Positions 43,360 through 51,629 of a stretch of 64,000 bases of DNA are shown here, piece after piece. Each line of letters begins with the position of its first letter. The first letter of the stretch is position 1. The DNA is from Anaerolineales bacterium. GTDB taxonomy: Bacteria > Chloroflexota > Anaerolineae > Anaerolineales > Villigracilaceae. A program made the position numbers and the translations under genes. Below the pieces are notes generated by a model. The model was not told the origin of the DNA, made no database searches, and saw nothing but the letters and a program-made list of their open reading frames with translations. The DNA lies in the NCBI GenBank assembly GCA_014379595.1, contig JACMLM010000055.1, forward strand, positions 1 to 64,000. Direction: 5' to 3'.

Positions 43360-44394
43360 TTATTGTTTCCGTTTAAGAAGCATATTCGCCAATTTGAGTA
43401 TGGACTCGCCTGCCTCGCCTTGTGGATTCGCATCTTCCAGATATGAAAGAGCTTTTTGAGTCTCTTTCTCAGAGACATCTTCAGCATATTTTCTAGCTCC
43501 TTCACTTTCAAGTTGTGACGCTGCTCTTCCTACTTCACTTGCTGTGATCGGTCCTTGCTGCCATCTTTCAGCAAATTTCCCATTTTTACCAAGTGCATAA
43601 AGTACAGGCAGAGAATTTTTTCCTTCCACCAGGTCGCTTGCTGCAGATTTTCCTGTAATGGATTCATCGCCCCAAATGCCGAGGATGTCATCCTGTACTT
43701 GAAATGCAAGCCCAAGGTGATAACCAAACTGACGGTAAGCTTCCTGCGCAGCCTCTCCTGCATTCCCAAGTAAAGCACCGATGTGAGTACATGCGGAGAG
43801 TAGGGCGGATGTTTTTCCTCCGATCATTGGCCAGTAATCTTCAATGCTTAGATCTTTACGTTCTTCATATGACATATCTAAAAATTGACCGCATGTTAAA
43901 TCTAAACAGCAATTGTTTAATATGCTTGCTGCTTTAACAACGACATCGGCAGGATAGTGTTTGGCTAAATCCAGAACGGACTGATTAGCAATTACAAATA
44001 ATGCATCACCAACATTGATCGCCATTGGCTGACCCCATTTGACCCAAACAGTCTTTCTTCCACGGCGCTTATCAGAATTATCTTGAATATCATCATGAAC
44101 AAGAGAAAAGTTATGAATAAGTTCTATAGCTGCAGCTGCTGATTTTGCGTGTAGCCAATTATTCCTATTAGTATTATTACTTTTTGTTTCTTCATATAAA
44201 GAGGAAGTAGTTAATAAAACAAGTAGTGGGCGTATGCGTTTACCTGCTGCTTCTGGACCTGAGCCTTCTCCTGCCCAACCCATGTGATAGGTGAGCATCT
44301 CATGGAATTGTTTTGTACGCGGTTGATCGAGCCGTGACACCTGATGTTGTAGTTCTTCTTCGATGGCTTGCAGCATAGTTTCCTGGAGAGACAT
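43360..44394 (-). CDS. polyprenyl (farnesyl/geranylgeranyl) diphosphate synthase
   Basis: Encodes 344 residues of the all-helical trans-prenyltransferase family. The GKRIRPLL substrate-binding motif is at 51-58, the first aspartate-rich motif DDIQD at 101-105, and the second, DDILG, at 235-239. A Phe five residues before the first Asp fits a short-chain (C15-C20) product. It condenses isopentenyl diphosphate onto allylic diphosphates for quinones, carotenoids or membrane lipids. GAGG precedes the ATG. The HAD hydrolase gene lies 16 nt upstream and is probably co-transcribed. Confidence 0.92.
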   Translation of the reverse strand: MSLQETMLQAIEEELQHQVSRLDQPRTKQFHEMLTYHMGWAGEGSGPEAAGKRIRPLLVLLTTSSLYEETKSNNTNRNNWLHAKSAAAAIELIHNFSLVHDDIQDNSDKRRGRKTVWVKWGQPMAINVGDALFVIANQSVLDLAKHYPADVVVKAASILNNCCLDLTCGQFLDMSYEERKDLSIEDYWPMIGGKTSALLSACTHIGALLGNAGEAAQEAYRQFGYHLGLAFQVQDDILGIWGDESITGKSAASDLVEGKNSLPVLYALGKNGKFAERWQQGPITASEVGRAASQLESEGARKYAEDVSEKETQKALSYLEDANPQGEAGESILKLANMLLKRKQ

Positions 44395-44410
44395 ATTGAG
44401 TTCCTCTATT

Positions 44411-45028
44411 TTATGGAGTTGTGGTGAGATATGTTTTTAAATCCTCTTCCAATTGTTCAGGAGATTGGAAATGGATTGTATTGAAACCTAATTGATTGGC
44501 AGTCTCTATATTAGGAATGGAGTCATCAATGAATAAACATTCGTGCGCTTCACGTTTGATCTTTTTCAGCGTGAGTTGAAAAATAGCTGGATCTGGTTTA
44601 ATCAGTTTATGCTCACCTGAAATAATCATGTCGTCAAAGATATCCAAAAAGGGATAACGCTTTAGCATAAGCGGGAATTTTTCTGCTGAAAAATTGCTGA
44701 GTAAATAGAGAGGCCAGCCTGCTTCTTTTAATTTTTGTGCGATCTCTATTGTTCCTTCAATGGTTTCTGTAATGCTTTCGCCCCAGTAAGTGTCATAAGC
44801 TTGGATCAGTTCAGTGTATTGTGGAAACTGACTTGAGAGTTCAACAATACCATCGCTGAATGAACGACCAGCATCTTGATGGGCGTTCCATTCAGCGAAG
44901 TGTATTTCTTCCAGAAAAGAGTCAACAGCTTCGGGCGTAGGGAGGAAACGTTTGTATAAGGCGTGAGCATCCCATTTAACAAAAACATTTCCAAAGTCAA
45001 AAATTATGGTTGTGATAGGCGATGTCAT
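44411..45028 (-). CDS. HAD-superfamily hydrolase, subfamily IA (YihX-like)
   Basis: Encodes 205 residues. Motif I is FDFGNV (nucleophile Asp11) with Gly13 where most HAD phosphatases have the acid-base Asp, as in the YihX alpha-glucose-1-phosphatase branch. Motif II is LLSNFS, motif III has Lys in KLIKPD, and motif IV is FIDDSIPN. The cap is the small helical type (residues 18-85). A sugar phosphatase or related dehalogenase-fold hydrolase is likely; the substrate is not determinable. It is divergent from the small + strand gene and followed by the prenyl synthase gene. Confidence 0.88.
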   Translation of the reverse strand: MTSPITTIIFDFGNVFVKWDAHALYKRFLPTPEAVDSFLEEIHFAEWNAHQDAGRSFSDGIVELSSQFPQYTELIQAYDTYWGESITETIEGTIEIAQKLKEAGWPLYLLSNFSAEKFPLMLKRYPFLDIFDDMIISGEHKLIKPDPAIFQLTLKKIKREAHECLFIDDSIPNIETANQLGFNTIHFQSPEQLEEDLKTYLTTTP

Positions 45029-45062
45029 ATTGATCGATATATTTTATCTTATAGAATGAAAC

Positions 45063-45106
45063 TTGTGACGAATTGAAATTGGGCGGTATAATCCCGCACT
45101 TATAAT
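45063..45106 (+). promoter_or_regulatory. tandem promoter elements
   Basis: Two perfect TATAAT boxes at 45087-45092 (TTGTGA 18 bp upstream at 45063-45068) and 45101-45106 (TTGGGC 16 bp upstream), both pointing to the gene at 45130. Confidence 0.5.
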
Positions 45107-45129
45107 TACTTTGAACTGGAGAATTTGCC

Positions 45130-45552
45130 TTGAGCCGCGTGATAAACCCTGATTCTGTTGGAAAAGAAAGAACCCGTTTAACAAAAGGTATTGTATTGTG
45201 TATTCGTGAATTGGCAAAACAAGCTAGTATCACATCAGATGCAAAAGATCTGGCTGCATATATCGCATTAGCTTTGCAAGCCATCTCGGAAGGAATTGAT
45301 GTTTCTGTCGCTGCCTGGGAGAAACGCGATTACTGGGTGAAAGCCGACAAGTTCCGCATGGAATGGATGTGGGCGGGTCAGTTGGCGGCAAAAATGAAAA
45401 CGGCTGTACTGGAAGATGATTGGGCGACGATTGCAAGTCTTATGCCGCAGATCGCATCACGTTTTAGCAAGATCGAAGTTTCAGATAACCATCGCCTAGG
45501 AAAACCATGGACAGGTGCATATACACTTTTGGCTCTGCATCGGAAATTATGA
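45130..45552 (+). CDS. conserved-looking small soluble protein, unknown function
   Basis: Encodes 140 residues from a TTG start preceded by GGAG (45117-45120). Mostly helical with no membrane segment. A Trp/Lys/Met-rich middle (WEKRDYWVKADKFRMEWMW, residues about 82-100) is followed by a C-terminal segment ending in ALHRKL. No catalytic motif is recognised. The gene has its own promoter and a strong terminator, so it is a stand-alone unit. Codon use and composition match the surrounding housekeeping genes. Confidence 0.75.
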   Translation: MSRVINPDSVGKERTRLTKGIVLCIRELAKQASITSDAKDLAAYIALALQAISEGIDVSVAAWEKRDYWVKADKFRMEWMWAGQLAAKMKTAVLEDDWATIASLMPQIASRFSKIEVSDNHRLGKPWTGAYTLLALHRKL

Positions 45553-45556
45553 TAAT

Positions 45557-45590
45557 AAAAAATGCTCCGCAATCTTGCGGAGCATTTTTT
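45557..45590. terminator. bidirectional terminator
   Basis: Perfect 16-bp arms AAAAAATGCTCCGCAA (45557-45572) and 45575-45590 with A/T runs on both sides. It serves the + gene ending at 45552 and the convergent SET-domain gene. Confidence 0.92.
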
Positions 45591-45592
45591 AT

Positions 45593-46081
45593 TTAAGCGC
45601 TGTGCAGTTTCTTCAAATGCGTTTTTGTGTTATTGAGTAATTCGATCATCATCTCGCGAATATGCTTATTGAGAAAATGATTCTCAAGCGTGGAGAGCGG
45701 AAGGAAGCGTGCACCCGCAACAACGTGAATGCAGTTCGCTGAGCCGCACAAACAAATGAATGGCGCTTGCATCTCCCATTCTGTAGCGGGATAGAAGAAG
45801 GATAGTTCTTCGCCTTTCTCAATATCACGGCGTGCGATCATTGTCATGTTTTCGGTGTCCAATACTACATTGGGATCACATGAGTGATTGAGTGCGGCAA
45901 GTTTGCCGACATGCGTATGCCTATCTTTTGAGATCTGCACCGTGAAGCGATTGGGTTTATCCATAATATTTTCGCTTGGCATGGCGCATATCACTTCACC
46001 CATTTTGTATGCCTGTTTTGTAATGAGTGTTCTAAATTTATTTTCAGTTTTAATTGAAAGTGTTTCCATTGTTGAAACCAT
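45593..46081 (-). CDS. bacterial SET-domain protein, putative lysine methyltransferase
   Basis: Encodes 162 residues. The SET core is present: the SAM/catalytic knot NHSCDPN (Asn65-Asn71), the GEELSFFYP strand with catalytic Tyr97, and a post-SET zinc-binding segment CLCGSANC (Cys110, Cys112, Cys117) that with Cys68 could bind one zinc. It is shorter than eukaryotic enzymes but carries both SET halves. It would transfer methyl groups from SAM to a protein lysine. The target is unknown; DNA-binding proteins and ribosomal proteins are family precedents. AAGGAG lies upstream, and a palindrome and promoter sit in the divergent intergenic region. Confidence 0.87.
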   Translation of the reverse strand: MVSTMETLSIKTENKFRTLITKQAYKMGEVICAMPSENIMDKPNRFTVQISKDRHTHVGKLAALNHSCDPNVVLDTENMTMIARRDIEKGEELSFFYPATEWEMQAPFICLCGSANCIHVVAGARFLPLSTLENHFLNKHIREMMIELLNNTKTHLKKLHSA

Positions 46082-46101
46082 TTTTTATGTTACTCCTTTT
46101 A

Positions 46102-46121
46102 TTACGATATACGAATCGTAA
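46102..46121 (-). promoter_or_regulatory. operator-like palindrome upstream of the SET gene
   Basis: TTACGAT (46102-46108) and ATCGTAA (46115-46121) are perfect 7-bp arms around a 6-bp centre. It lies just downstream of the expected SET transcription start, a position where a repressor would block elongation. Confidence 0.45.
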
Positions 46122-46132
46122 ATATAATGTTT

Positions 46133-46160
46133 AGTATAGCGGTAATGAATTTAATTACAA
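46133..46160 (-). promoter_or_regulatory. candidate promoter of the SET gene
   Basis: On the minus strand TTGTAA (46155-46160) and TATACT (46133-46138) are 16 bp apart, about 50 nt before the ATG. The rest of the AT-rich divergent region (46139-46314) shows no further clear element. Confidence 0.4.
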
Positions 46161-46314
46161 GGGTTGAACGGGGAATATAATAATATTTTAAGGTTTCGTA
46201 TATATGGATAATAAAACATATAATTCATGCATAACCAAAAAAATGTCGAAACCAAACAAGGCAGGCGGGGTTATGTACATTTGAATGATATAGTGATAAA
46301 AGGAGTAAATCAAT

Positions 46315-47547
46315 ATGACTGAAAACCATTCGTTTTTTCAAAAACCAAATACTAAAAAAGAAATCCTCCAAATAGGAAATGGGACTCCTTTTGGGTTTGA
46401 ACGTGTTACCAATTCGGCGTTGGGCATCGGCGGCGCGTACGGTACGTGGGGTGAAGAATATGACAATAATCGAGTGCGAGAATTTGCATCCTTCCGCCTG
46501 GGTCACTCACTAAAAGATGAAGATGCCATGAATCTTTCTGAATTGGGATTTCTCAGCCGCCATCATATTTTAGACTTAAGTGAGGCTGATGACCTTGAAT
46601 TGGAAATCCAAGTTGGATCGCGTATTTTAAAAGAAGCTGCCCTTGCGAATGGTTGGGAACCTGAAGATGTAGATGCCGTATTAATCGGTATGAGCGGACC
46701 TGTTTCAGATGATTATGTGCCGTTGATATGTGAGCGTGCAGGTATTCCTGAAAGCGCAATAAAAGTCAGTGTACATAAGGCATGTGATGGATCTACTGCT
46801 GGTTTGAATCTTATCTTGAATCCTGGTCTGGCGCGCGAAGGGAAGCTTAACCTTGCCGAAGAATTAAAGGGAAAGAAGGTTTTGGTTGGCGGCATTGAGG
46901 GTTTGAGCCGCTTCACAGGTCGCGCGCGTGATAAATATGCTTTGCAATTGTTTGGTAATGCGGCTGGTGTGATTGGCGTAATCCCTGGTGAAACCTTTAA
47001 GTTTTTGGTGGGCAAGGAGCACGAGGCGTTTGATGGGGAAGGGGTATTGGCAGTGCGTATGTATTACCCTCACTCTCGCCAAGCCGAAAATGGATCACTC
47101 GTTGAATTTTCACAGGAAACTACATCTCATTTCCGTGTAGCTGGATTGATGCATGAACCTGCAGATGGTTCTGCCATTTCCATGGCGGGGCCAATGGGGA
47201 TGGTTAAGCTGTTTGTTCGTACGGGGGTGCAAGTGGTTACTGAAGTGTTTAATGAATATGCAGCTTTGATGAATAAACTGGGTACACCTGAAAAACAAAT
47301 TTCAGTGGGTATTGTGCATCATGCAAATTACAAGATCAACCAACTCAAAGCGAGACATTTACAAAACGCAGGTATTCAATTCCCCATGCCGTGGCTGTTA
47401 AGTGACTTTGGCAATGTGAGCGCAGCAAGTAATATGATCGCCTTCCTTCGTCAGTTGCCTTTTATTAAGCCAGGTGACAATGTTCTATTCGATGGTTTCG
47501 GTGCTGGCACTTATTATGATGTGCTGGCTGTACAGATGGGTAAGTAG
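46315..47547 (+). CDS. KASIII-like 3-oxoacyl-ACP synthase (thiolase fold)
   Basis: Encodes 410 residues with AAGGAG 11 nt before the ATG. It has the FabH-type catalytic triad: Cys157 (KACDGSTAG), His335/336 (IVHHANYK) and Asn367 (FGNVSAASN), plus the C-terminal glycine-rich GFGAGT. It is longer than FabH (about 320) because of N-terminal and central insertions, and lacks the exact FabH motifs. It condenses an acyl-CoA or acyl-ACP with a malonyl unit, or performs a related Claisen or acyl-transfer reaction. No other fatty-acid gene is nearby, so a specialised acyl chain or secondary metabolite is possible. Confidence 0.88.
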   Translation: MTENHSFFQKPNTKKEILQIGNGTPFGFERVTNSALGIGGAYGTWGEEYDNNRVREFASFRLGHSLKDEDAMNLSELGFLSRHHILDLSEADDLELEIQVGSRILKEAALANGWEPEDVDAVLIGMSGPVSDDYVPLICERAGIPESAIKVSVHKACDGSTAGLNLILNPGLAREGKLNLAEELKGKKVLVGGIEGLSRFTGRARDKYALQLFGNAAGVIGVIPGETFKFLVGKEHEAFDGEGVLAVRMYYPHSRQAENGSLVEFSQETTSHFRVAGLMHEPADGSAISMAGPMGMVKLFVRTGVQVVTEVFNEYAALMNKLGTPEKQISVGIVHHANYKINQLKARHLQNAGIQFPMPWLLSDFGNVSAASNMIAFLRQLPFIKPGDNVLFDGFGAGTYYDVLAVQMGK

Positions 47548-47559
47548 TAAAAAGCCAAA

Positions 47560-48717
47560 TTAAAATAATGCCAGTTGTAAGGCGGCTTTGCGGCCATCCA
47601 ATAATAAATATGGTGCTGCTCGCTCGGCGAGGATGCCAAGTTTCTTTAATGAAGAAAGGTCCTGCAATTTACTAATTCTGCGGGCAGACAAGATAGCATC
47701 TGCACCTTTTAGACCAATGCCGGGAATGCGAATCAGATCGCGTTTCCCGGCATTATTTATTTCAAGCGGCTTATGAAGCAAATTGATCTCGGCCCAAGCT
47801 TGCTTTGGGTCGGCGTGCAGAGGAAGATTGCTTAAATCTGTGAATGGTAGATCTTCAAGATCAAAACCATAATCGCGTAATAAAAACGAGGCTTGATATA
47901 AACGATGTTCACGCATGGGGTCTACTGCGGTTTTGTTTTCAAGTGGCGTATCCCGAATTGGATGGAATGCAGAAAAATAGGCGCGCCTCAAACTTACATT
48001 TTTATTCAACCAATTGGTAATGGAAAGCAATTCGAGATCGCTCTCATCTGAGCCGCCGGCCACAAATTGTGTAACCGTTGAAGGATATCGTCCATTCCAG
48101 AATTTAAAGGCTGGGACTGTTCTTCGTATTTCCTCCACCCATTTCAAAGGCTGTAGTAACTCTTCGATGAATATTTTATGCGGCGCAAGCTTTGCGAGCC
48201 GCTCTGTGCTTGGCGCTTCCAAGTTAACAGATACTCTGTCGGCCAGCTGCATGGCGCGATAGACCTGACCTTTTTCTGCGCCTGGCATGATTTTTAAATG
48301 AAGATAGCCACGGTATTGATGTTTCTTGCGCAAGATCTCTGCAGTGTCGAGAAGTTTATCCTGTGTCCGAACACCGCCTCCTGCTATGCCTGAGCTGAGG
48401 AATACACCTTCAGCTAGTCCGCCCTGACTCATTTTACTGAACAAGCCTGCAAATTCATCAGGCTTAAAAGTGGCACGGCGGAAATCTCTGCCAGCTCTGA
48501 ACGGACAATAGAAACAATCCCGTTCACATGCTGAGGATAGCAGAGTTTTGAGGAGCACAATCTTCTGTCCGTTGGGGAGTTGGGCAGGATGTGTTATTGC
48601 GTGATTTTTTTCTTTCGGACTGAAACAGGTTGGGGGTGGGGAGGAGACGCGTGGTTCTCCATCCGCTTCAAAAGACATTTGATCGCTTAAGTCATTAAGT
48701 TTGCTTAAAGCATCCAT
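47560..48717 (-). CDS. radical SAM protein with C-terminal helix-hairpin-helix
   Basis: Encodes 385 residues from the ATG at 48717. The longer in-frame start at 48735 is rejected because a near-consensus promoter occupies those codons. The radical SAM cluster motif is CX3CX2C (Cys64, Cys68, Cys71 in ACERDCFYCPF), followed by a TIM-barrel-type domain. The C-terminus (about 320-375) carries a helix-hairpin-helix (IPGIGLKGADAIL), a non-specific DNA-binding unit. This pairing matches the putative DNA modification/repair radical SAM family that often neighbours uracil-DNA glycosylase genes. No glycosylase gene is present here, so a nucleic-acid role is inferred from the HhH alone. Confidence 0.88.
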   Translation of the reverse strand: MDALSKLNDLSDQMSFEADGEPRVSSPPPTCFSPKEKNHAITHPAQLPNGQKIVLLKTLLSSACERDCFYCPFRAGRDFRRATFKPDEFAGLFSKMSQGGLAEGVFLSSGIAGGGVRTQDKLLDTAEILRKKHQYRGYLHLKIMPGAEKGQVYRAMQLADRVSVNLEAPSTERLAKLAPHKIFIEELLQPLKWVEEIRRTVPAFKFWNGRYPSTVTQFVAGGSDESDLELLSITNWLNKNVSLRRAYFSAFHPIRDTPLENKTAVDPMREHRLYQASFLLRDYGFDLEDLPFTDLSNLPLHADPKQAWAEINLLHKPLEINNAGKRDLIRIPGIGLKGADAILSARRISKLQDLSSLKKLGILAERAAPYLLLDGRKAALQLALF

Positions 48718-48723
48718 CTCTTG

Positions 48724-48752
48724 ATTATAGAACATATTTTCTATTTTATCAA
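48724..48752 (-). promoter_or_regulatory. near-consensus promoter for a leaderless transcript
   Basis: On the minus strand TTGATA (48747-48752), a 17-bp spacer and TATAAT (48724-48729). The ATG at 48717 begins 6 nt after the -10 box, so transcription should start at or within a base or two of the start codon. Confidence 0.75.
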
Positions 48753-48783
48753 GAGATGAATGCTTCTGCGATATATAATTCGA

Positions 48784-50010
48784 CTATGTCTGCATCACGG
48801 GTTCAACAGGAGAGGGAGGAGCAGCTACGGGTGGATTGACAGTAACGAAGCGATTCTTCTTTTTCTCACGGATCGCCTGCTCATACACATCGAGAAGTTT
48901 TTCCGTTAGAGATTCAATATTAAAGGATTGTGCTCTTTTATATGCTGCTTCTGCAAAGCGCTGCATTCTCTCTGGATTTGCCAGAAGCTTGATAACCCCA
49001 GCGGCTAATGCTTCAGCATCATTTTCGACAAGATATCCCTGCTGACCATGTTTGAGGATATCGCGCGTGCCACTTGCATCGACAGCAACGACGGGGAGGC
49101 CGGCTGCCATGGCTTCCAGTGTTGCCAGTCCCTGCGTTTCTGTTACAGATGCAAAACCGAATAAATTGGCGGCTTTCATATAAGATGGAGTTTCTGAAAA
49201 GGGAAGCGAGCCAGTAAAGGTAACTTTTTTTCGAATACCCAGCTCTTTTGCAAGAGCTTCAAGGTTTTTTCTTTCAGGACCATCTCCGATCAAAACAAAA
49301 CGGAAATGAGGATGCTCTTTCAAAATAGTGGCTGTGGCATGTAATAGGAGCGGCCAGTTTTTTTCTGGGGCGAGCCTGCCTACCGAAATCATCACTGTTT
49401 CTTTTTCCCAACGACGTTTGCGGCGGATCTTTTCTCCGCTGGCAGTCGTGTATGCCTCAAGGTCAATGCCCGTTGGAATTACTGTATAGTTATTTTTCAA
49501 GCCATATTGATTAACCAACGTATCACGCATGCTCTCTGATGGAATAATGATATGCTGACAGCGGCGCATAAAATCCTGCAGCCAGCGGTCAACAGTATTC
49601 TTTAGGAAATTCTGCACTGTATCCGTTGGAAAGGGAATGTAGTGGGTGTATTCACGATATTGGGTATGGAATGTAAATATCAATGGCAGGTTAAGCTCCT
49701 GGGCTTTTGAGGCAGCTGTTTGACCAAGTAGAAATGGATGATGCGTATGAATCACATCCAGCTTGACAGCAGGGAGCAGGCGATCCATAAAGGGGGAGAG
49801 GGGAATCGCGGCTGGAATATCCACGCCAATTGGCAATGGCAGGCTTGGATAGCGAAAGATGAACGGATCTTCGTCTACATAATCTGCTTCCTGAGCAAAG
49901 ATGAATACATTGTGACCTTGACGAGTCAATTCATCTCGAAAAGAACGTATCGAGCGGACAACCCCGCTGATGACTGGAAGATAGGTGTTCGTGAAGTTGG
50001 CAATATGCAT
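48784..50010 (-). CDS. GT4-family glycosyltransferase (diacylglycerol glucosyltransferase-like)
   Basis: Encodes 408 residues with a GT-B fold. The N-terminal acceptor domain starts HIANFTNTYLPVISGVVRS and contains THHPFLLG. The C-terminal nucleotide-sugar domain has SVGRLAPEKNWPLLLHA, FVLIGDGPERKNL and the donor-site E-x7-E (TETQGLATLEAMAAGLPVV). The overall look, including the TFHTQYREYTHY segment, is that of 1,2-diacylglycerol glucosyltransferases that make membrane glycolipids; other GT4 acceptors cannot be excluded. The upstream gene ends 11 nt before it, so both are probably one unit. Confidence 0.88.
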   Translation of the reverse strand: MHIANFTNTYLPVISGVVRSIRSFRDELTRQGHNVFIFAQEADYVDEDPFIFRYPSLPLPIGVDIPAAIPLSPFMDRLLPAVKLDVIHTHHPFLLGQTAASKAQELNLPLIFTFHTQYREYTHYIPFPTDTVQNFLKNTVDRWLQDFMRRCQHIIIPSESMRDTLVNQYGLKNNYTVIPTGIDLEAYTTASGEKIRRKRRWEKETVMISVGRLAPEKNWPLLLHATATILKEHPHFRFVLIGDGPERKNLEALAKELGIRKKVTFTGSLPFSETPSYMKAANLFGFASVTETQGLATLEAMAAGLPVVAVDASGTRDILKHGQQGYLVENDAEALAAGVIKLLANPERMQRFAEAAYKRAQSFNIESLTEKLLDVYEQAIREKKKNRFVTVNPPVAAPPSPVEPVMQT

Positions 50011-50021
50011 GACCAGTCCTT

Positions 50022-51410
50022 TTACTCTTTGCTGACAGAGGAGACGATATCGGTTTTTGGTTTCATAAAATATTCAAGAACATAGTAGGAATATACAACC
50101 ATGCCGGCATTCCATGTGAGCGGCGCTTCAGACTTATACCAAAAACTGGATAATGGTTTCCCGTTGGGTCCATAGACTTCATGCACCTGCTGATCGCGCA
50201 CAATAACTTCTGCAATACGCGAAAGGATACCATGTGCTTCCTCGACGCGCCCACTACGTGCGAGCGCAACCACATGCCAGGCACCGATCCAAAGCCAGGC
50301 GGCATCAATATGATAATTTGCTACACCACCCAAGCGGTTTTCAATTGCAATCAAGTGAAGGGGGTAGGCTGGATAAGCAACTTTGGTTGGAACGGGGCTG
50401 GCCATGCCGGTAACAATGATCGTATCCATGATGGAATTAGCTTGATCTTTAGATGCCAAGCCCCAGGCAATTGCCAACAGATTCCCGCTGCTGGTTAGTT
50501 GATCGAGCGTGTCGCTAGCGGCGTAGTACCCTAGGGTTGGGCGCCAAAAATGTGCTTGAATTGCCAGTGCGACCTGCTCCGCCTTTTTTGAATAAAAAGA
50601 GATTTGATCTTTCAACCCAAAATGGGTGGCGGCTTCAGCCATCTCTTGGAGCGCTTTCCAGTATGTTACATTTGTATAAAGTACACATCCAATGTGGGCA
50701 ATGCTGTCTGCCCAATCCGCAAAGGCTCCCTGAGTGAGCAGACCGTCTGTACTATCCTTGACCGATCTCTCTGTCCAGGAAATGGCTTTGACAAGAGCAT
50801 CCCAATGTGTTTTTAGAAATTCATGATCTTCTGTTTGAAAGCTGTAGTGAATGGCTGCGATCACCATCAGGCATTGACCATCCAATGAGATCGTGCCATG
50901 TCCGCTCAGGTACTTGGGGCGCATAGGGGTTTCAGTTGGCTGTTCTCTTCCGAAAAGGGAGTGCATAAAGCGGGTGACCATTCCAAAGGAATGTAATTTG
51001 ATCGGGAACTGACCTTCAGGAGTTTGGTGATCGAGAAATGCTTCCAGTGTGTCTTTTACTACCTTGACTTCCTTTACAGCGAGCAGCCCAAACGACGCAA
51101 AACTAAAGTCACGCGCCCAGCTCTCGCGGAAGTTGCGATAGCCAGCTTGCAGGATCTCTCTTGTTTTGTGATTTCCAAAGCGACGAACTTCAATTGCCGA
51201 GCGAAGATTATCTGCCGCGATAAACAGGGCACGCGCCTCGATCGTATCAAAATCCTCGGCTTTGGATAACACAGCACGCGACATGAGCCGCGGCTGTTTG
51301 ATGATGGCGTGTATATATTGATACGCAATCAAGGATGCAATGCCTGTAGCTGCACCAACGGCAATGCCTTTTATGAAGCTGGGAAGGTCTAGATTCTTTT
51401 GGGGATTCAT
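50022..51410 (-). CDS. membrane-anchored six-hairpin glycosidase-like protein
   Basis: Encodes 462 residues. One hydrophobic segment (about 12-32) may anchor the protein or act as an uncleaved signal. The rest shows the repeated aromatic helices of (alpha/alpha)6-barrel glycosidases: ESWARDFSFASFG (Arg-Asp pair), YLSGHGTISLDGQ, TQGAFADWADS and HIDAAWLWIGAWHV. It resembles GH100 neutral invertases and glycogen-debranching C-terminal domains. Catalytic acids cannot be fixed from sequence alone. It could act on a glucoside made or handled with the adjacent glycosyltransferase. TATAAT 6 nt before the ATG and no Shine-Dalgarno sequence suggest leaderless translation. Confidence 0.75.
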   Translation of the reverse strand: MNPQKNLDLPSFIKGIAVGAATGIASLIAYQYIHAIIKQPRLMSRAVLSKAEDFDTIEARALFIAADNLRSAIEVRRFGNHKTREILQAGYRNFRESWARDFSFASFGLLAVKEVKVVKDTLEAFLDHQTPEGQFPIKLHSFGMVTRFMHSLFGREQPTETPMRPKYLSGHGTISLDGQCLMVIAAIHYSFQTEDHEFLKTHWDALVKAISWTERSVKDSTDGLLTQGAFADWADSIAHIGCVLYTNVTYWKALQEMAEAATHFGLKDQISFYSKKAEQVALAIQAHFWRPTLGYYAASDTLDQLTSSGNLLAIAWGLASKDQANSIMDTIIVTGMASPVPTKVAYPAYPLHLIAIENRLGGVANYHIDAAWLWIGAWHVVALARSGRVEEAHGILSRIAEVIVRDQQVHEVYGPNGKPLSSFWYKSEAPLTWNAGMVVYSYYVLEYFMKPKTDIVSSVSKE

Positions 51411-51416
51411 AGGGAT

Positions 51417-51422
51417 ATTATA
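51417..51422 (-). promoter_or_regulatory. -10 box adjacent to a start codon
   Basis: TATAAT on the minus strand ends 6 nt before the ATG at 51410. No clear -35 hexamer. The intergenic stretch to 51629 holds only AT-rich sequence apart from the ribosome-binding site of the next gene. Confidence 0.45.
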
Positions 51423-51629
51423 ACTTTTTTATCTAAAGCACTTGCATAAAGATGACTTCGCCTCTACAATATTAGTAATTGGCTATTTGGTAGTTAACGA
51501 AATATGTGTACGGTTTGTTATTATGAACAGGGAAAATTATGAACAATAAACCGATTGCCTCTCGATCAAAATTCGAAAATGAAAAAGTGACTTGCCAAAA
51601 GCTTTGCCATAATTAGGAGGAATATTTAC

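Noticed and set aside
43188-43511. Open frame reading through the tRNA-Gly locus
   Set aside because: It covers a complete tRNA and part of the prenyl synthase gene in another frame; it has no coding character.
48718-48735. Start of the radical SAM gene at 48735
   Set aside because: Its second to fourth codons are the TATAAT of a near-consensus promoter; the ATG at 48717 fits transcription start.
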